DNA from: Heterobasidion occidentale
Taxonomy: Eukaryota; Basidiomycota; Agaricomycetes; Russulales; Bondarzewiaceae
Assembly: GCA_039111635.1 (NCBI GenBank)
Contig: JBCAQO010000077.1
Span: 1-36,123, forward strand
Length of the DNA stretch: 36,123 nt
Reading direction: 5' to 3'
Made by a program: the position numbers and the translations under genes. The notes under the pieces are model-generated. The model was not told the DNA's origin and searched no databases. It worked only from the letters and a program-made list of their open reading frames with translations. This document shows, piece by piece, positions 9,800-20,242 of this stretch (its first letter is position 1; the number at the start of each line of letters is the position of its first letter).

Positions 9800-10305
9800 T
9801 GTCGGCCACGGTGTCGCCGTATCACGTTGGAAGCTTGTCGTTGATGATGAGCAGCCACAGCTCTGCCCCGATCGCATGTGCGCCGCTCCCAGCGACCTTT
9901 GTCTTCGCGAGGGTGTTGGCGGAGAGCAAAGGCTTGAAGAGCCAGAAAATCTACGTCAGGGAGCCCGGATCATTCATGAAGAACTCGTACGCCTGCGGCG
10001 CAAGGGGGCACGTGTCAGCCGGTGTGTGGGAACACGAGCTGTTGAAGCCAAACCAGCGGAGCACACCGAAGGAACCGCTGTATGTCGCTGGATATGACGA
10101 TCAGATCTTTATTTGCGCCATAGAGCGCTGTCTTCGCATCCAGCTTGTCGTACATGCTCGCAAATATCTCGGGGAGGTGTGTCTGCTACGGCTGTGAGTA
10201 TGGTGTGGTCACGGCAGCATCGAAGGGACAGGGGCACGTACACGGAACTCCTTGAGCGTCGACTGTTCGCTCGCTGTGAACGTCTGGGCCGGTGGGCTCC
10301 GGGAC
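9800..10305 (-). pseudogene. Decayed SFH5-like phosphatidylinositol-transfer (Sec14/CRAL-TRIO) gene
   Basis: The intact family moves phosphatidylinositol between membranes. In minus-strand order I see QTFTASEQSTLKEFR (about 10280), LPEIFASMYDKLDAKTA (about 10165), YGANKDL, SSDIQRFLR (about 10085), EFFMNDPGSLT, IFWLFKPLLSANTLAKTKVA, GSGAHAIGAEL (about 9875) and LPT-stop-YGD. These match the N-terminal helix, CRAL-TRIO core and end of SFH5-type proteins. In-frame stops interrupt the core and the end, there are frame changes, and the region between DAKTA and YGANKDL is missing, which removes part of the lipid-binding domain. It is clearly non-functional. The exact family member is less certain than the Sec14-type assignment. 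Confidence 0.75.
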
Positions 10306-10700
10306 TGCTGACTCGACGTGCGTTCTCCTTTCCTTGCTGTCGCATTTCGTGTGGTCACGCTTGCGGGTGTAAATCGAAGATCCCCGCGTCAACTGTATGT
10401 ATGCGGCCGATGGAATGTGACAAAGTCCATTTCTTCGTGTAGTATCTTACCGAAGAAGACAAGGCAGTCGAGCAGTTCGAAACCACGCGCCGCACGGCTG
10501 GCATCAACGTCACTCAAAACAAGGACGAGGAGCGTGCGTGGGCAAGAACACGGGCGCGAAGACGAGGGGGAGCCAGGCGAGGCGATGGGCGATGGCAACA
10601 ACGAGGGCGACAACGAGGATAACAACGAGGAGTGATGGAGGGAAGAGTTCACAGGATAGGCAATGCAAATTGCTTCAGGGAAAACTGGCTGGACAACTTG
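10306..10700. other. Coding-like remnant, unidentified
   Basis: The plus strand at 10441-10555 reads YLTEEDKAVEQFETTRRTAG and then INVTQNKDEERAWAR, which looks like real protein, followed by Gly/Asn/Asp-rich low complexity with GACAACGAGG repeats. No start, splice structure or family could be assigned. Confidence 0.3.
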
Positions 10701-11029
10701 CATGAACTAGAATAGCATCCCAGTTTAAGTTACCTCCTCATTAGCTTCTTTACAATTTATGAGAGTGAAGACAACATACCGCGCTGTAGGGCCCTCTGAG
10801 ACATCTTCTCTGCCGCGTGAATTTTGACCCCAGACCTGCAAACCGTATGAAATGTCCTGTCTTTTCATCCCACTACCTACGTCTCCGAATTCACTGCTCT
10901 TTCACCTCTCTCCCCTACCTCTTCCCTCCTTCCAACAGTGCCAATGTAACCCTCGGCATCAATATCAAGGCTGTGGTTGTAGATCAGGGATGCGGCAGAA
11001 AAGACAACAAAAAACCTACAATTCTGCGC
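10701..11029. other. Intergenic, nothing supported
   Basis: Only short open frames without motifs. Pyrimidine-rich from 10855 to 10930. Confidence 0.4.
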
Positions 11030-11855
11030 GAACAGATTGAATGAACCCACAATCGGGCGGATGACGTCCGAAGAAAAATCGAATCTTGCCCCGCAGCGCG
11101 TCGATGTGGAACGAGGTCGAGACTTTAAGACGGTACCAAGCGTATTTGGGGTTCATGATTGAGAGTAGGTCGTGATGTGTGGTGAGGGTGCGAGGAGCGC
11201 AAACGAAACGCGAAGTGTGAAAGGGTTTAAGGAGAAAGGCGAATGCGAATGGAGAGCGAGTATGGTGAGCGAATGAATGCAAGCGCAAACGGATGGTAGT
11301 TGAGGACGTCACGTACCCGACACATATCCCCAACGACGTTCTCGCACGTCGAACAATCGATGTGCACTTTCAAGGCAGCGCGTCGTTCTTCCATCCACCA
11401 AACTCGACAACAGCGTACGCGGTGGCTTCTGTGAGCGTGGCGAGATCCGTGTTCTGCGCCCCAATGAGCATGATATGCCTCAGTAGCCCAAAGCTGGTCG
11501 GTATGCGGACCTTATTAAAGTCGTATAGAATCCCTCGAGGCGACTGATGAGTTTGTTGGAGAAGGTGAGTCCAGGTATAAGCATAAGGCCACGCTTCTTC
11601 GACCAGAAGATTGAGGCAAAAAACCGGAGAAGATGTCCTCTGCTGCGGCAAAGGCGGCTCACCGCTCAGCGAATGTGAAGCGACGATGAGAGATCCAGCG
11701 CGATGCCCAGTCCGTCTTCCTCTTGATGCAGAGGATGATCTCAGTAGCATCGCAATTCGTAGGTCCAGTCTCGTTGTGAATATTTTCCATCATTATGTGC
11801 AACGCGGTGAAGCAGCACGCTGCCTGATGGAGTCGCAAAGAACCACGGCTTAAAA
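11030..11855 (-). pseudogene. Decayed unidentified gene, left inverted copy
   Basis: Minus-strand pieces in order: HNETGPTNCDATEIILCIKR (about 11800), [37 protein letters not shown] (about 11590), [30 protein letters not shown] (about 11450), VVEFGGWKND, CSTCENVVGDMCR and MNPKYAWYRLKVSTSFHIDA (about 11130). They look like real protein but lie in several frames with stops between. About 330 bp (11528-11855) matches 19035-19375 in inverted orientation at roughly 80% by eye. Shared protein-like content (WSKK-x-GL-x-LIPGL-x-FS) means the ancestor was coding. I do not recognise the family. It lies immediately outside the motif array that begins at 11867. Confidence 0.55.
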
Positions 11856-11866
11856 GTAGTGGATCT

Positions 11867-12804
11867 CTGGAGGAAAATCGCTCTCAGAAAGCTGCTCGTT
11901 GGGAGGTTAGATGGGGACAACACATTTCTGGAGGAACATCGCTCTCAGAAGCCGCGCGACGCCATTGGGCTACGGCCGCTTGATGGCAGGGTGGGACGCA
12001 AAGGACGAGGGCCTACGAGCAACGCATTTCTGGAGGAACCTCGCTCTCAGAAAGCTGATTGCCGAGAGGATATACGAAGATGGCCTGGGAACATCACATT
12101 TCTGGAGGAACCTCGCTCTCAGAAATGTCTCTCGACAGCCGCGAACCGCGCGCCGCCGTCTGATTGCGGTAGCTCGATGGCAAGGTGCGATGGAAAGAGC
12201 TTCGGCCTATGGGCAACGCATATCTGGAGGAAGGTCACTCTCAGAAAGCTGGTTGCCGGGAGGATAAATGGAAAGGCTCTGGGGACAACGCATTTCTGGA
12301 GGAAGGTCGCTCTCAAAAAGCTCGACAGGACGATAGAGGTGGCCGGCAAACAGCACATTTCTGGAGGAAAGTCGCTCTCAGAAAACTGCTCGTTGGGGGG
12401 AGAGATGGGGATAACACATTCATGGAGGAAGACGCTCTAAGATATGTGTCTCAACAGCCGCGCAACGCCATCTGACTACACCCGCTTGATGGCAGGGTGG
12501 GACGCAAAGAACGACGGCCTATGGGCAGCGCATTTCTGGAGGAAGGCCGCTCTCAGAAAGCTGATTGCCGAGAGGATATACGAAGATGGCCTGGGAACAT
12601 CACATTTCTGGAGGAAGGTCGCTCTCAGAAATGTCTCCCGACAGCCGCTAAACACGCGACGCCGTCTGACTACGGCCGCTTGATGTCGGGGGAATGACAA
12701 CGCACTTCTGGAGGAAAATCGCTCTCAGAAAGCTGCTCGACAGGAGGATAGACGGTGGCGGAGTGAGAGCAACCCATTCCCGGAGGAGGGTCACTCTCAG
12801 AAAT
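11867..12804 (-). repeat. Array of about 12 copies of a 27-bp near-palindromic motif (left arm)
   Basis: Read on the minus strand the motif is TTTCTGAGAGCG, 4-6 variable bases, then TTCCTCCAGAAA. Its ends TTTCTG and CAGAAA are inverted repeats. Plus-strand positions of copies: about 11867, 11925, 12027, 12098, 12221, 12293, 12358, 12416 (degenerate), 12533, 12604, 12704 and 12776. Spacers of 30-75 bp also share words such as GCCGAGAGGATATACGAAG. The array is open in several frames, giving false long ORFs with FWRKVALRKL-like repeats. The same motif makes up the array at 18161 in opposite orientation. Confidence 0.9.
11963..12676. repeat. About 200-bp segmental direct duplication inside the left array
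   Basis: 11963-12172 and 12474-12676 align over their whole length, including CGCTTGATGGCAGGGTGGGA, GATTGCCGAGAGGATATACG, GATGGCCTGGGAACATCACA and CGACAGCCGC. Each copy holds two 27-bp motifs, so blocks of motif plus spacer were duplicated as units. Confidence 0.8.
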
Positions 12805-12939
12805 TTGTCGATAGAGCTAAGAGCTGGTAATATGACGACGTCCGTACAGACATTCGGCCAAAGAGTGACCGTGGGACCGAAATCGCTGACCGTGGGAGCG
12901 GAGCTCACATGACTTCAAGTTGCCCCACTCATAGTCCTC

Positions 12940-13195
12940 AGGCGGTCGTCGTTGGGCAGCATCGTGTTTCGCGGCTGTCTAGGCAGTTTCTGAGAGCGTT
13001 TTTCCTCCAGAATTTGTCTTGTGGCGTCCTTATCGGTTGAAAGCTTTATTCCTTCGTCTTCAAGTCTCCCTTTCCTTCCAGTCATCCCGCGGTCGTCACT
13101 GGGCGGTACCGTGTTTTCCGCGGCTGTCTAGGCAGTTTCTGAGAGCGTTTTTCCTCCAGAAATAGTCTTGTGCCGCTCTTGTGCCACATCTGTTG
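12940..13195 (+). repeat. Direct duplication of about 100 bp upstream of the long gene, each with one motif copy
   Basis: About 12940-13035 and 13085-13180 share GCGGTCGTC, CGGCTGTCTAGGCAG, TTTCTGAGAGCG, TTTTTCCTCCAGAA and GTCTTGTG. Here the motif is in the orientation of the right arm. The pair ends 77-90 bp before the ATG at 13272, so it could form part of that gene's promoter or 5' UTR. Confidence 0.7.
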
Positions 13196-13271
13196 AGACC
13201 TCTACTTTTCGTCTCCTTCACGTCGACGCACTCTCCTCCAGCAATTGTTCCGCTTCGATCTTTTCATCACA

Positions 13272-16200
13272 ATGAAAGCCTCCGTCTCCCGAGACCAATA
13301 CCCCTGGGTTGAAGTCACGAGGTCGCAGCAGTCGGCATGGGTAGTTGTCGCATTTCGCCCCTGCCCTACCATGAGTTCCACATCTTACATCTCCAGAAAC
13401 GCATTCACCCCGCCAGCGGACGTGACCTTCGACGCTGATCCATCTCGTGCCGGACGCCTGAAACCGTACGATTGGGCAGTAGATCCAGCTCCTCATGACT
13501 CGCGTTTTCCCTGGAGGCCCTTCATCCCAGTTGATCCTGGATCCATCAGGGGTGACTCTTCGGAATGGATTTTTCCAGCCTCCGAAGCAAGTCATGACTT
13601 TTATTGCTTCCCTTCTCGGACCATTCGCCCAGGATTGGTCAAGGCACACAACCAGATCAGAGCTTTTATCATCCGTTGTACCAGTGCGTTGAGAGACATT
13701 CTTGACTGGGATGGCAACCGGCCTCTCGAGGTTAGTGTGTTGCAGGAAGGGATTGTCTATCCCTGGAAAACTGAAGAGGATGCACATATCACCTTTTGGC
13801 GATTACGTCGTCCCTTTCTCGACTGCTTTGGATTCATCAGCTTTCTTGTCTGGAGGATTGAGCAGGGGTTTGGGCCGAAAGTGAGTGCTTTACAGGGTTG
13901 AGGTTTCTGCTCATATCTCATGTCTTGCTTTCTAGTGGCGTGATCGTCCTAAGGCTCAGGCCTCTTTGTCATTTGCTTTCGACCAACTGGATAAGTTCAT
14001 CTTGGGCGCTCGCATCCGTGGAGTCACCATCGTCACACAGGGCTATCCAACCTGGGGTCCCGAAATGAAGACGACTTGGGAGCTTCTCAAGCTCGCACGA
14101 ATCAATATTGCATACTCTTGGAGCGCTCGACAAGCGGGAGAGGTCAGCGCATTCGGTGACCTCAGGCCCGATCGGTGGCGACTTAACGGGAAACCGTTCA
14201 CGATTGTGTCCTACAAACCCCCGCCACAGACAACGTACCTGGCAATGCTGTGGGGTGACGATCGTGGCATCATCGGCTCCAAAAAAGACAGAAGATGGGA
14301 GGATTACTACTGTTCAGCCTCTTATCTATCCGCAGACGATTGCGTCAATGTGCGCGTGTTTTACATGGAGACACAGATCGGGCTGGATCAGGACGATAGT
14401 GACGCTGAAGATCGTGAGGGTTGCACAGACCCTCCCTCCATTAGGGGGCGCACTTTCCACCTGATCGACTGTGATATCAGCCGTCTTCGCCCAGAGAAAA
14501 AGCACGCAGAAATACTCAAGAAGAGAGCAGCGTCTAACAGTCGCCTTTCTGCGGTTCTCCTATACGACCACGATCGCATTCCTCGTTCTGCCCTGTCTCG
14601 ACCTGCCCCTCCTCCGCCAGCCCCTCCTCCGCCAGCCCCTCCTCCGCCAGCCCCTCCTCCGCCAGCCCCTCCTCCGCCAGCCCCTCCTCCGCCAGCCCCT
14701 CCTCCGCCAGCCCCTCCTCCGCCAGCCCCTCCTCTGCCAGCCCCTCCAGCCCCTTCTCCGCCTGCCTCTCCTCTACCCGCCCCTCCTCTGCCTGCCCCTT
14801 CGCAACATCAGCTGTCAAATGTGTCGCCTGGTAGCAATACGTCGTACAGGGGTGGTACGTTGTCCAGCGGCAACACGTCACAGGAGGTGCAGATGCACAT
14901 TGACACCCCTGGTGCAGTGTCATCATCATTCCAGCCGCACTCTGAAGATCACGTTCAAGGCGTTGGACGGTCCGAGTCATCGGAGCATCTCAGGTATGCG
15001 TTTTCTTCAATCTCAGAGCGCAAAAACATTACTGACGAATATTTTTGGTGCGCAGCACAACAACAATGCTAGTTGACTCGCAGAGCCAGTATGGCAATGG
15101 ATATCGATTTGGAGGACCGGGGCACGGGTTTGTCTTCGTCGTCAGGCCCTCCATGCATTGTGTTGTCTGACTGCGACGCGATGCGGGAAGGCTCGTATGA
15201 GCAGGATGTGGCGATGAATGTCAACTCGGAGGTGGAGGACCGGGTTGAACGCAATTCTTCATCCAGTCATGCTCTTGTCGGCTCGAATGACGATCCAAGC
15301 GAAGACGATGTGAGATTCTCGCGTTCTCCGAGCCCTGTCATCGTTCATGAGGGACATTTGGAGGTACACGCGGTCACATCCACTGATGTTGTCGACAGGG
15401 AGAATTATCCTCCCGCCTTTATTGCTGCGCTTTTCCCGAAAGTCTACCCCGCACCTCCCGGCAGTGAATTCTTAAGAGGGCACTGGATAGCACCAGAAAC
15501 CTTTCAATCTGAAGAAATGCTCATTGTCTCTCCCGGGACGCTTGCGTACTTAGACAGCATCAAGGAAACGACTTCGGGAGGTTGGGCTCCCTATGCGCCG
15601 TTTGACGTTAGACCTCTGGCTATCGACACTGGCTTCTTGCGGGTATCTCACGTCAAGCTTCATCCGCTCACTGAGATCTGGTTGCTAGCCATTTTGGAAT
15701 GGAAGGCCTTTGAAGTCGAGGCGTTGCTGGAGGTGATGTTGCAGCATGGGATGTCGTTCCGTCTCAGTTGGAATAGCATGTGGGGTCAGCAGAAGATCGC
15801 GGCCAATGCTGAACGCCGTACGAATGAACCTCGTCCCAACTGGGTGGACGGAGACAACTTCCTCATAGGCGAGCGACAAGACTCTCTCTCCTCCTTTGGC
15901 CAGCTATATCAGGAGCGGGTTCGATGGCTCCTGCGACAACCCTACGCAAGACGTCTTGTGGCGTATGGTGGCCTGGCTTGGCGCCTTGTCATCCATTTTG
16001 GGTCCAAGGACATAGTTCGGAGCTACCTGGAGGGGCCAAGTGAGGCATACACTGTCTGGGGTGAACGATACACAGCTGGATCAGATCGCGAATCGGAGTG
16101 CCCAGAAGATGAAGAGAGCGATCTGGCTCTCAAATTACTCCTGGGGTTCACGGCGCTACCAGGGAATGTGTCTCTGTGGCCCAGCATGGCCCTCTGGCGT

Positions 16201-16473
16201 GCCAGCTACCTCTGGAATGGTTCGTGGTCGTCATCTGCCGAGACATGGTTTCAAGACATGTTGACGCGTCTCCATGACGGCGAATTGACGCCTCGAACTT
16301 CTGTGCTGTGGTACTACACATTGCGGGGCCGGGATAAGCGTGAACGTGGGGCGAATAAAAAACGTCTGGGAGCTGACAAACAGCTGGCGACCGTCCGGAC
16401 GTACAATCAAGACGTCGTCCTGGCTTCCGCGTTGCATACCCCAGGAATACTAAATGTAGCACATAAGTTGTAA
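13272..16473 (+). CDS. Long Agaricomycete-specific protein of unknown function (3 exons, 1018 aa)
   Basis: Exons 13272-13880, 13936-14993 and 15084-16473; the ATG in ACAATGAAAG has a good context. The first intron (55 bp) has clean GT/AG. The second (90 bp, acceptor at 15083) is the only acceptor near that keeps frame; the AG at 15058 would lead to a stop, so a separate gene starting at ATG 15091 is the alternative. Segments: PRPCPTM-type N-terminus, LVWRIEQGFGPKWRDRPKA, TWELLKLARINIAYSW, a Pro/Ala repeat (about residues 426-493), a Ser/acidic linker, then YPPAFIAALFPKVYPAPPGS, GWAPYAPFDVRPLAIDTGFL and SLWPSMALWRASYLWNGSW. It resembles the product of 23862-26641 in layout, and both seem to belong to lineage-specific multicopy families. 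A GTAAGT at 16470 could add further exons. No catalytic motif is seen. It is flanked on both sides by the mirrored motif arms. Confidence 0.68.
14600..14812 (+). repeat. 15-bp coding minisatellite (Ala-Pro-Pro-Pro-Pro)
   Basis: About ten near-perfect copies of CCTCCTCCGCCAGCC encode APPPP, followed by degenerate versions (CCTCTGCC, CCTTCTCCGCC). It lies in exon 2 of the long gene and keeps its frame. Proline-rich linkers of this sort are usually unstructured. Copy number is likely variable between strains. Confidence 0.95.
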
Positions 16474-16689
16474 GTAGAATTCTTGATCCTGTCAGGCTGG
16501 CGACGTCATTTTGAGATCGTGCTGCCGAGGATTCCGAGCATGTTTTGTTTTCTTGTTGAACCTTGAACTGGACTACATATCCAAACTTCTCCTTGTTATC
16601 GATGTATTCTCGATTGCTGGCTCTTTCTCACAAATGATTTTGTCTCATCGCCAAAGGGCCTTGTCATTATATACACGTCGTAATCATGT

Positions 16690-17724
16690 CTGCTTTCAGG
16701 AGTCTCAGTGAAATTACGAAGCTACAAAGAGCGATTCACAGCTCTCCGGGCACCCCTTGGGACCTGTCGGTGGGGAACGGGGGGAAGTGTGACACGGGAA
16801 CGACCGAAATGTGAAAAGCGCTCCTGCCCGCGATATTGATCACCGCCCTCACCAGCGCATCTCGACATGTTTCTCCACCCACCTTCCTGGAACAGTAGGC
16901 CTTCCTCCTATCTAGATGTCGAAGAGCCTGCCGTTTGCAAGGTATGTGGACCCACCTCAAGGAATTGGCACCCTTCAGACTTTTTTTCGCAGCGTCCTGA
17001 TCAACTGGTCGTCTCTTTCTTATTATCCTTCGACGTTCGAAAGCCTTATCCAGACTATGAAAAATCTGCGCGGCTGGACTGCATGTCAACTATGACCGAG
17101 CTGTACACAGATGTGTACTATAGGCATCTTTTCAACGACATGTCTCGAGCTTTCACTATGGTCAGTCAGGGTTGGATTGGCGAGGCTTGGAGGGCTTGGC
17201 ACCCAGAGTTTTCCTTCGGGAGTTATTATGCTCCCAGGGATAGGAGTGGAGATTTATCACCACTAGCAATTATTCGGAGGAATCGGAGGTAGGTGATGGC
17301 CTTTTGCTCGAAGGCTCTGAGTTTACATTGTTCCCCAACTCCGTAGAACTTGTCTCGACATCATTCGCGCTCGAGTAGCCCTGGGTCCGTTCTGCATCTG
17401 CCGATCCCCCAGGTTCTAGCGACACCAGCTGTAATCACAGACAGGGCTTCTTCACCCTTCTTTGGCAAGAGCGTAGTGGACTCCAATGTTGTCAGCTATA
17501 GTGCTGAGCCGTCTGTGCGCCGACAACTAATGGGAGTGTCTTCTCAGCGTCATCATCGCCGGCACTCAATGGCAAAAGCGTAGTGGACTTGAATGTTGTC
17601 AGCTATAGTGTTGAGGCGTCTGGTTCGCTGACGACTGATGGGAGTCTTATCTCAGTGTCATCATCACCGGCACTCAGCACAGTTTCAGCTACTCACCCCA
17701 TTGCTGCTGAGCACTCTTGATGGT
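16690..17724 (+). pseudogene. Possible 3' continuation of the long gene or a decayed gene fragment
   Basis: Protein-like pieces: SLSEITKLQRAIHSSPGTPW (from 16698; phase fits the donor at 16470 but needs a 228-bp intron and then hits TGA), TELYTDVYYRHLFNDMSRAF and QGWIGEAWRAWHPEFSFGSY (17095-17225), then SRHHSRSSSPGSVLHLP and VITDRASSPFFGKSVVDSNV (17353-17500). The frames of the last two blocks cannot be joined by the GTAGGT...TAG intron between them, and the 107-bp repeat that follows has a one-base deletion in its first unit, so the region looks broken. I do not recognise it. Confidence 0.4.
17464..17677 (+). repeat. 107-bp tandem duplication (two units)
   Basis: Units start at 17464 (GGCAAGAGCGTAGTGGACTC) and 17571 (GGCAAAAGCGTAGTGGACTT). 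Unit 2 reads SVVDLNVVSYSVEASGSLTT and then SVSSSPALST. Unit 1 has the same start but lacks one base after TCTG near 17511, which shifts its frame. Confidence 0.8.
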
Positions 17725-18160
17725 CTCGCCCTTGCTTTCCCTGGCAGGTGCTAGTGCTATCCGTTCTCCATTGCCATCGCACAAAGCGCTGGGTCTTGAT
17801 TCCTTACCGGTAGCTAACCTTTTTTTGATTTGTCGTAGCCTGGGGAGCTTGCCTCATTCTCTCTTAGCCTCGGTCTTTTACATTTACAGCTGGGTTTTGG
17901 ATGATATTGGTGTGTTTGATGATGATGGATGGGGACTACACTTCTGATTGTTTAGAAATCTTCTTACGCGCATGCTGGCTCGTTCAGCGTATTATACGTT
18001 TACTTTGAATGAATTCAGATACTCAAAAGGATATCAGATTGCTTGATCGAAATTCAACACCCGATTGGCCGACGCTGATCGGAGTTTGTCGGAATCCGAA
18101 TCACGAGCGTCGATGTTGAACATCTGACAATGTGACCATCCTCCATCAATGTGATGCAGC
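17725..18160. other. Intergenic, nothing supported
   Basis: One 76-codon open frame (17717-17947) with hydrophobic content but no recognisable motif. AT-richer toward the array at 18161. Confidence 0.35.
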
Positions 18161-18666
18161 TTTCTGAGAGCGACTTTCCTCCAGAATTGCGCTGTTTCCA
18201 GGCCACCTCATCAATGTGATGCAGCTTTCTGAGAGCGACTTTCCTCCAGAATTGCGCTGTTTCCAGGCCACCTCCATCTATTGTCCTGTCGAGCTTTCTG
18301 AGAGTGACTTTCCTCCAGAATTGCGCTGTTTCCAGGCCACCTCCATCTATTGTCCTGTCGAGCTTTCTGAGAGCGACTTTCCTCCAGAATTGCGCTGTTT
18401 CCAGGCCACCTCCATCTATTGTCCTGTCGAGCTTTCTGAGAGCGACTTTCCTCCAGAATTGCGCTGTTTCCAGGCCACCTCCATCTATTGTCCTGTCGAG
18501 CTTTCTGAGAGCGACTTTCCTCCAGATTGCGCTGTTTCCAGGCCACCTCTCATCTATTGTCCTATCGAGCTTTCTGAGAGCGACTTTCCTCCAGAAATGT
18601 GTTGTTTCCAGGTCACCTCCATCTATTGTCGTGTCCAGCTTTCTGAGCGAGCGACTGTAGTCAGAT
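18161..18666 (+). repeat. 69-bp tandem array, about 7 units, carrying the 27-bp motif (right arm)
   Basis: Motif starts are at 18161, 18226, 18295, 18364, 18433, 18502, 18571 and 18640: first spacing 65 bp, all later ones 69 bp. Each unit is TTTCTGAGAGCGACTTTCCT, then CCAGAATTGCGCTGTTTCCA, then GGCCACCTCCATCTATTGTC and CTGTCGAGC. 69 is 23 codons, so frames on both strands stay open and give a 23-residue repeat (for example LSESDFPPELRCFQ), which I regard as a by-product. Confidence 0.93.
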
Positions 18667-18689
18667 GGCGTCGCGTGGCTGTTGGGACA

Positions 18690-20235
18690 CATCTGAGAGC
18701 GATCATCCTCTTAGAAAGGCATTGTCCTCATCTACCCTCCCGACGAGCAGCCTTCCGAGAGCGACTTTCCTCCAGAAATGCCGTGCCTGTAGGCCGTCGT
18801 TCTTTGCGCTCACCCATTTCCATATATCTCTTGTCGAGCACCTTCCTCCAGAAATGCGTTACTCAAAATGCTGTCATTCTTTCTGATTCACCCACCGGCC
18901 GGAGTCAGACGGCGGCGCGCGTTTCGCGGATGTTGAGACACATATCTGAGAGCGACCTTCCTCCAGAAATGTGTTGTCCTGTCTATCATCCCGACGAGCA
19001 GCTTTTTGAGAGTGCCTTCCTCCAGAACTGCATTGTTCTTTAGCCGTGATTTTTTGTGACTCCACTGGGCAGCGCGTTGCTTCTACGCGTTCCATATTAT
19101 GACGGAAGTTTTCCACGACGAGAACTGGACCTACGAAACGCGATGTTGTTGAGACCATCCCTTGCGTGAAGAGGAAGGCGGACTGGGCACTGCGCTGGGT
19201 CTCCGATCGTCGCTCCACATTTACCGAGCGATGAGTCTTCTTTGCCACAGCAGAGGATATCTTCTCCTCCGGTTCTTTCACCTCAATTTTCTGGTCGAAG
19301 AAGCCTGGCCTTGTGCTTATACCTGGACTCTCCTTCTCCTACGAACTCACCAGTCGCCACGAGGGATTCCACACTGACTCCGCATGCTTGTTGTTCAGCC
19401 ATCTCAAGAGGCATCCACATCCTAACAGTCGTCCACATCGTCGTCGAATGCGTTGTTATCGAGGAGGAGCTCTTGACAGGTGAGTACATGTTGATCACTA
19501 CTGTAGCATTTGATGCTAATTGGATGTGGTAGATGCCCTTCCTACGGGGCTGATCGGTATGAATGCCGAGCTGACGTGACAGTACATCGAGTTTGTTGCG
19601 GACCGCCTCGCTCATTGCCCTCGGTGGCGAAAAGCATTACAATGCGACAAATCCCATCGACTTTCATGATCGCTTTGCAGAGCCATCTGTTTGAGAAGCC
19701 GGCGTCGCTGTGACCTCCGCTTCTGCGTCGTCAAAGAAGGTTTGCATTGCGAGTGGGTTTGAACAACTCATAAATTTGCGATGTCACTTACACGTCTTTC
19801 TAGCATTAATGGCAATGTTGTTCTCCGCATCGGACTGTCACATTTGGTCCACTGCTCGTCACCTCATGGTCGCCTGGGGCTAGACCGTGACATTGTTTCT
19901 TCTGGATCTTTTACCTGGATACATACATATGGATATCGTCGCGCGTTTTGCGACTGCCGAGACGTCTCTGAGAGTGGCCTCCTTCCTCCAGAAATACGGT
20001 GTCCCTATCTATCTCGTGCACCTCTCTGAGAGCGACTTTTTTCCAGAAATGCGTTGTCCCCAGGCCGTCGTGCTTTGCGTCTCATCTTTCCACCGAGCAG
20101 CCGTGATCAGACGTTGTCGCGCGTTTCGCGGCTGTCGCGCCACATTCAAACCATTTTCCACAACGTTGCTCTTCTCACATAACCATCCTCCTCCCGCCGA
20201 ACAGCTTTCTGAGAGTGATCTTCCTCTAGAAATGC
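18690..20235 (+). repeat. Dispersed copies of the 27-bp motif beyond the array
   Basis: Degenerate to near-perfect copies at about 18692, 18747, 18837 (second half only), 18943, 19003, 19966, 20022 and 20207, in the same orientation as the 69-bp array. Those at 18747, 18943 and 20022 retain GAGAGCGACYTT plus the CCAGAAATG end. The copies surround the inverted gene remnant at 19031-19390. Confidence 0.75.
19031..19720 (+). pseudogene. Decayed unidentified gene, right inverted copy
   Basis: 19035-19375 matches the minus strand of 11855-11528 (GACGAGAACTGGACCTACGA, AGGCGGACTGGGC, GCAGAGGATATCTTCTCC, TTCTGGTCGAAGAAGC, GCTTATACCTGGACTC). It encodes [21 protein letters not shown], cognate to the left copy's [13 protein letters not shown]. 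Beyond 19390 the two copies diverge. Stops and frame changes are frequent. The family is not recognised. Confidence 0.5.
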
Positions 20236-20242
20236 TGTGTCT

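Noticed and set aside
9616..10197. 193-codon plus-strand ORF
   Set aside because: Its second half is antisense to the SFH5-like pseudogene, whose conserved segments are clearly on the minus strand.
11859..12440. 193-codon ORF with FLEEGRSQKA/FWRKVALRKL-type repeats
   Set aside because: Same motif array read in coding direction; three frames are open and none has a start context or splice structure.
18161..18666. CRISPR-like array
   Set aside because: Whole 69-bp units are repeated with no unique spacers, and the organism is a eukaryote.
18216..19043. 275-codon ORF with 23-residue repeats
   Set aside because: It follows from the 69-bp array; both strands show repeat ORFs, and the open frame runs on through degenerate motif copies without other protein features.
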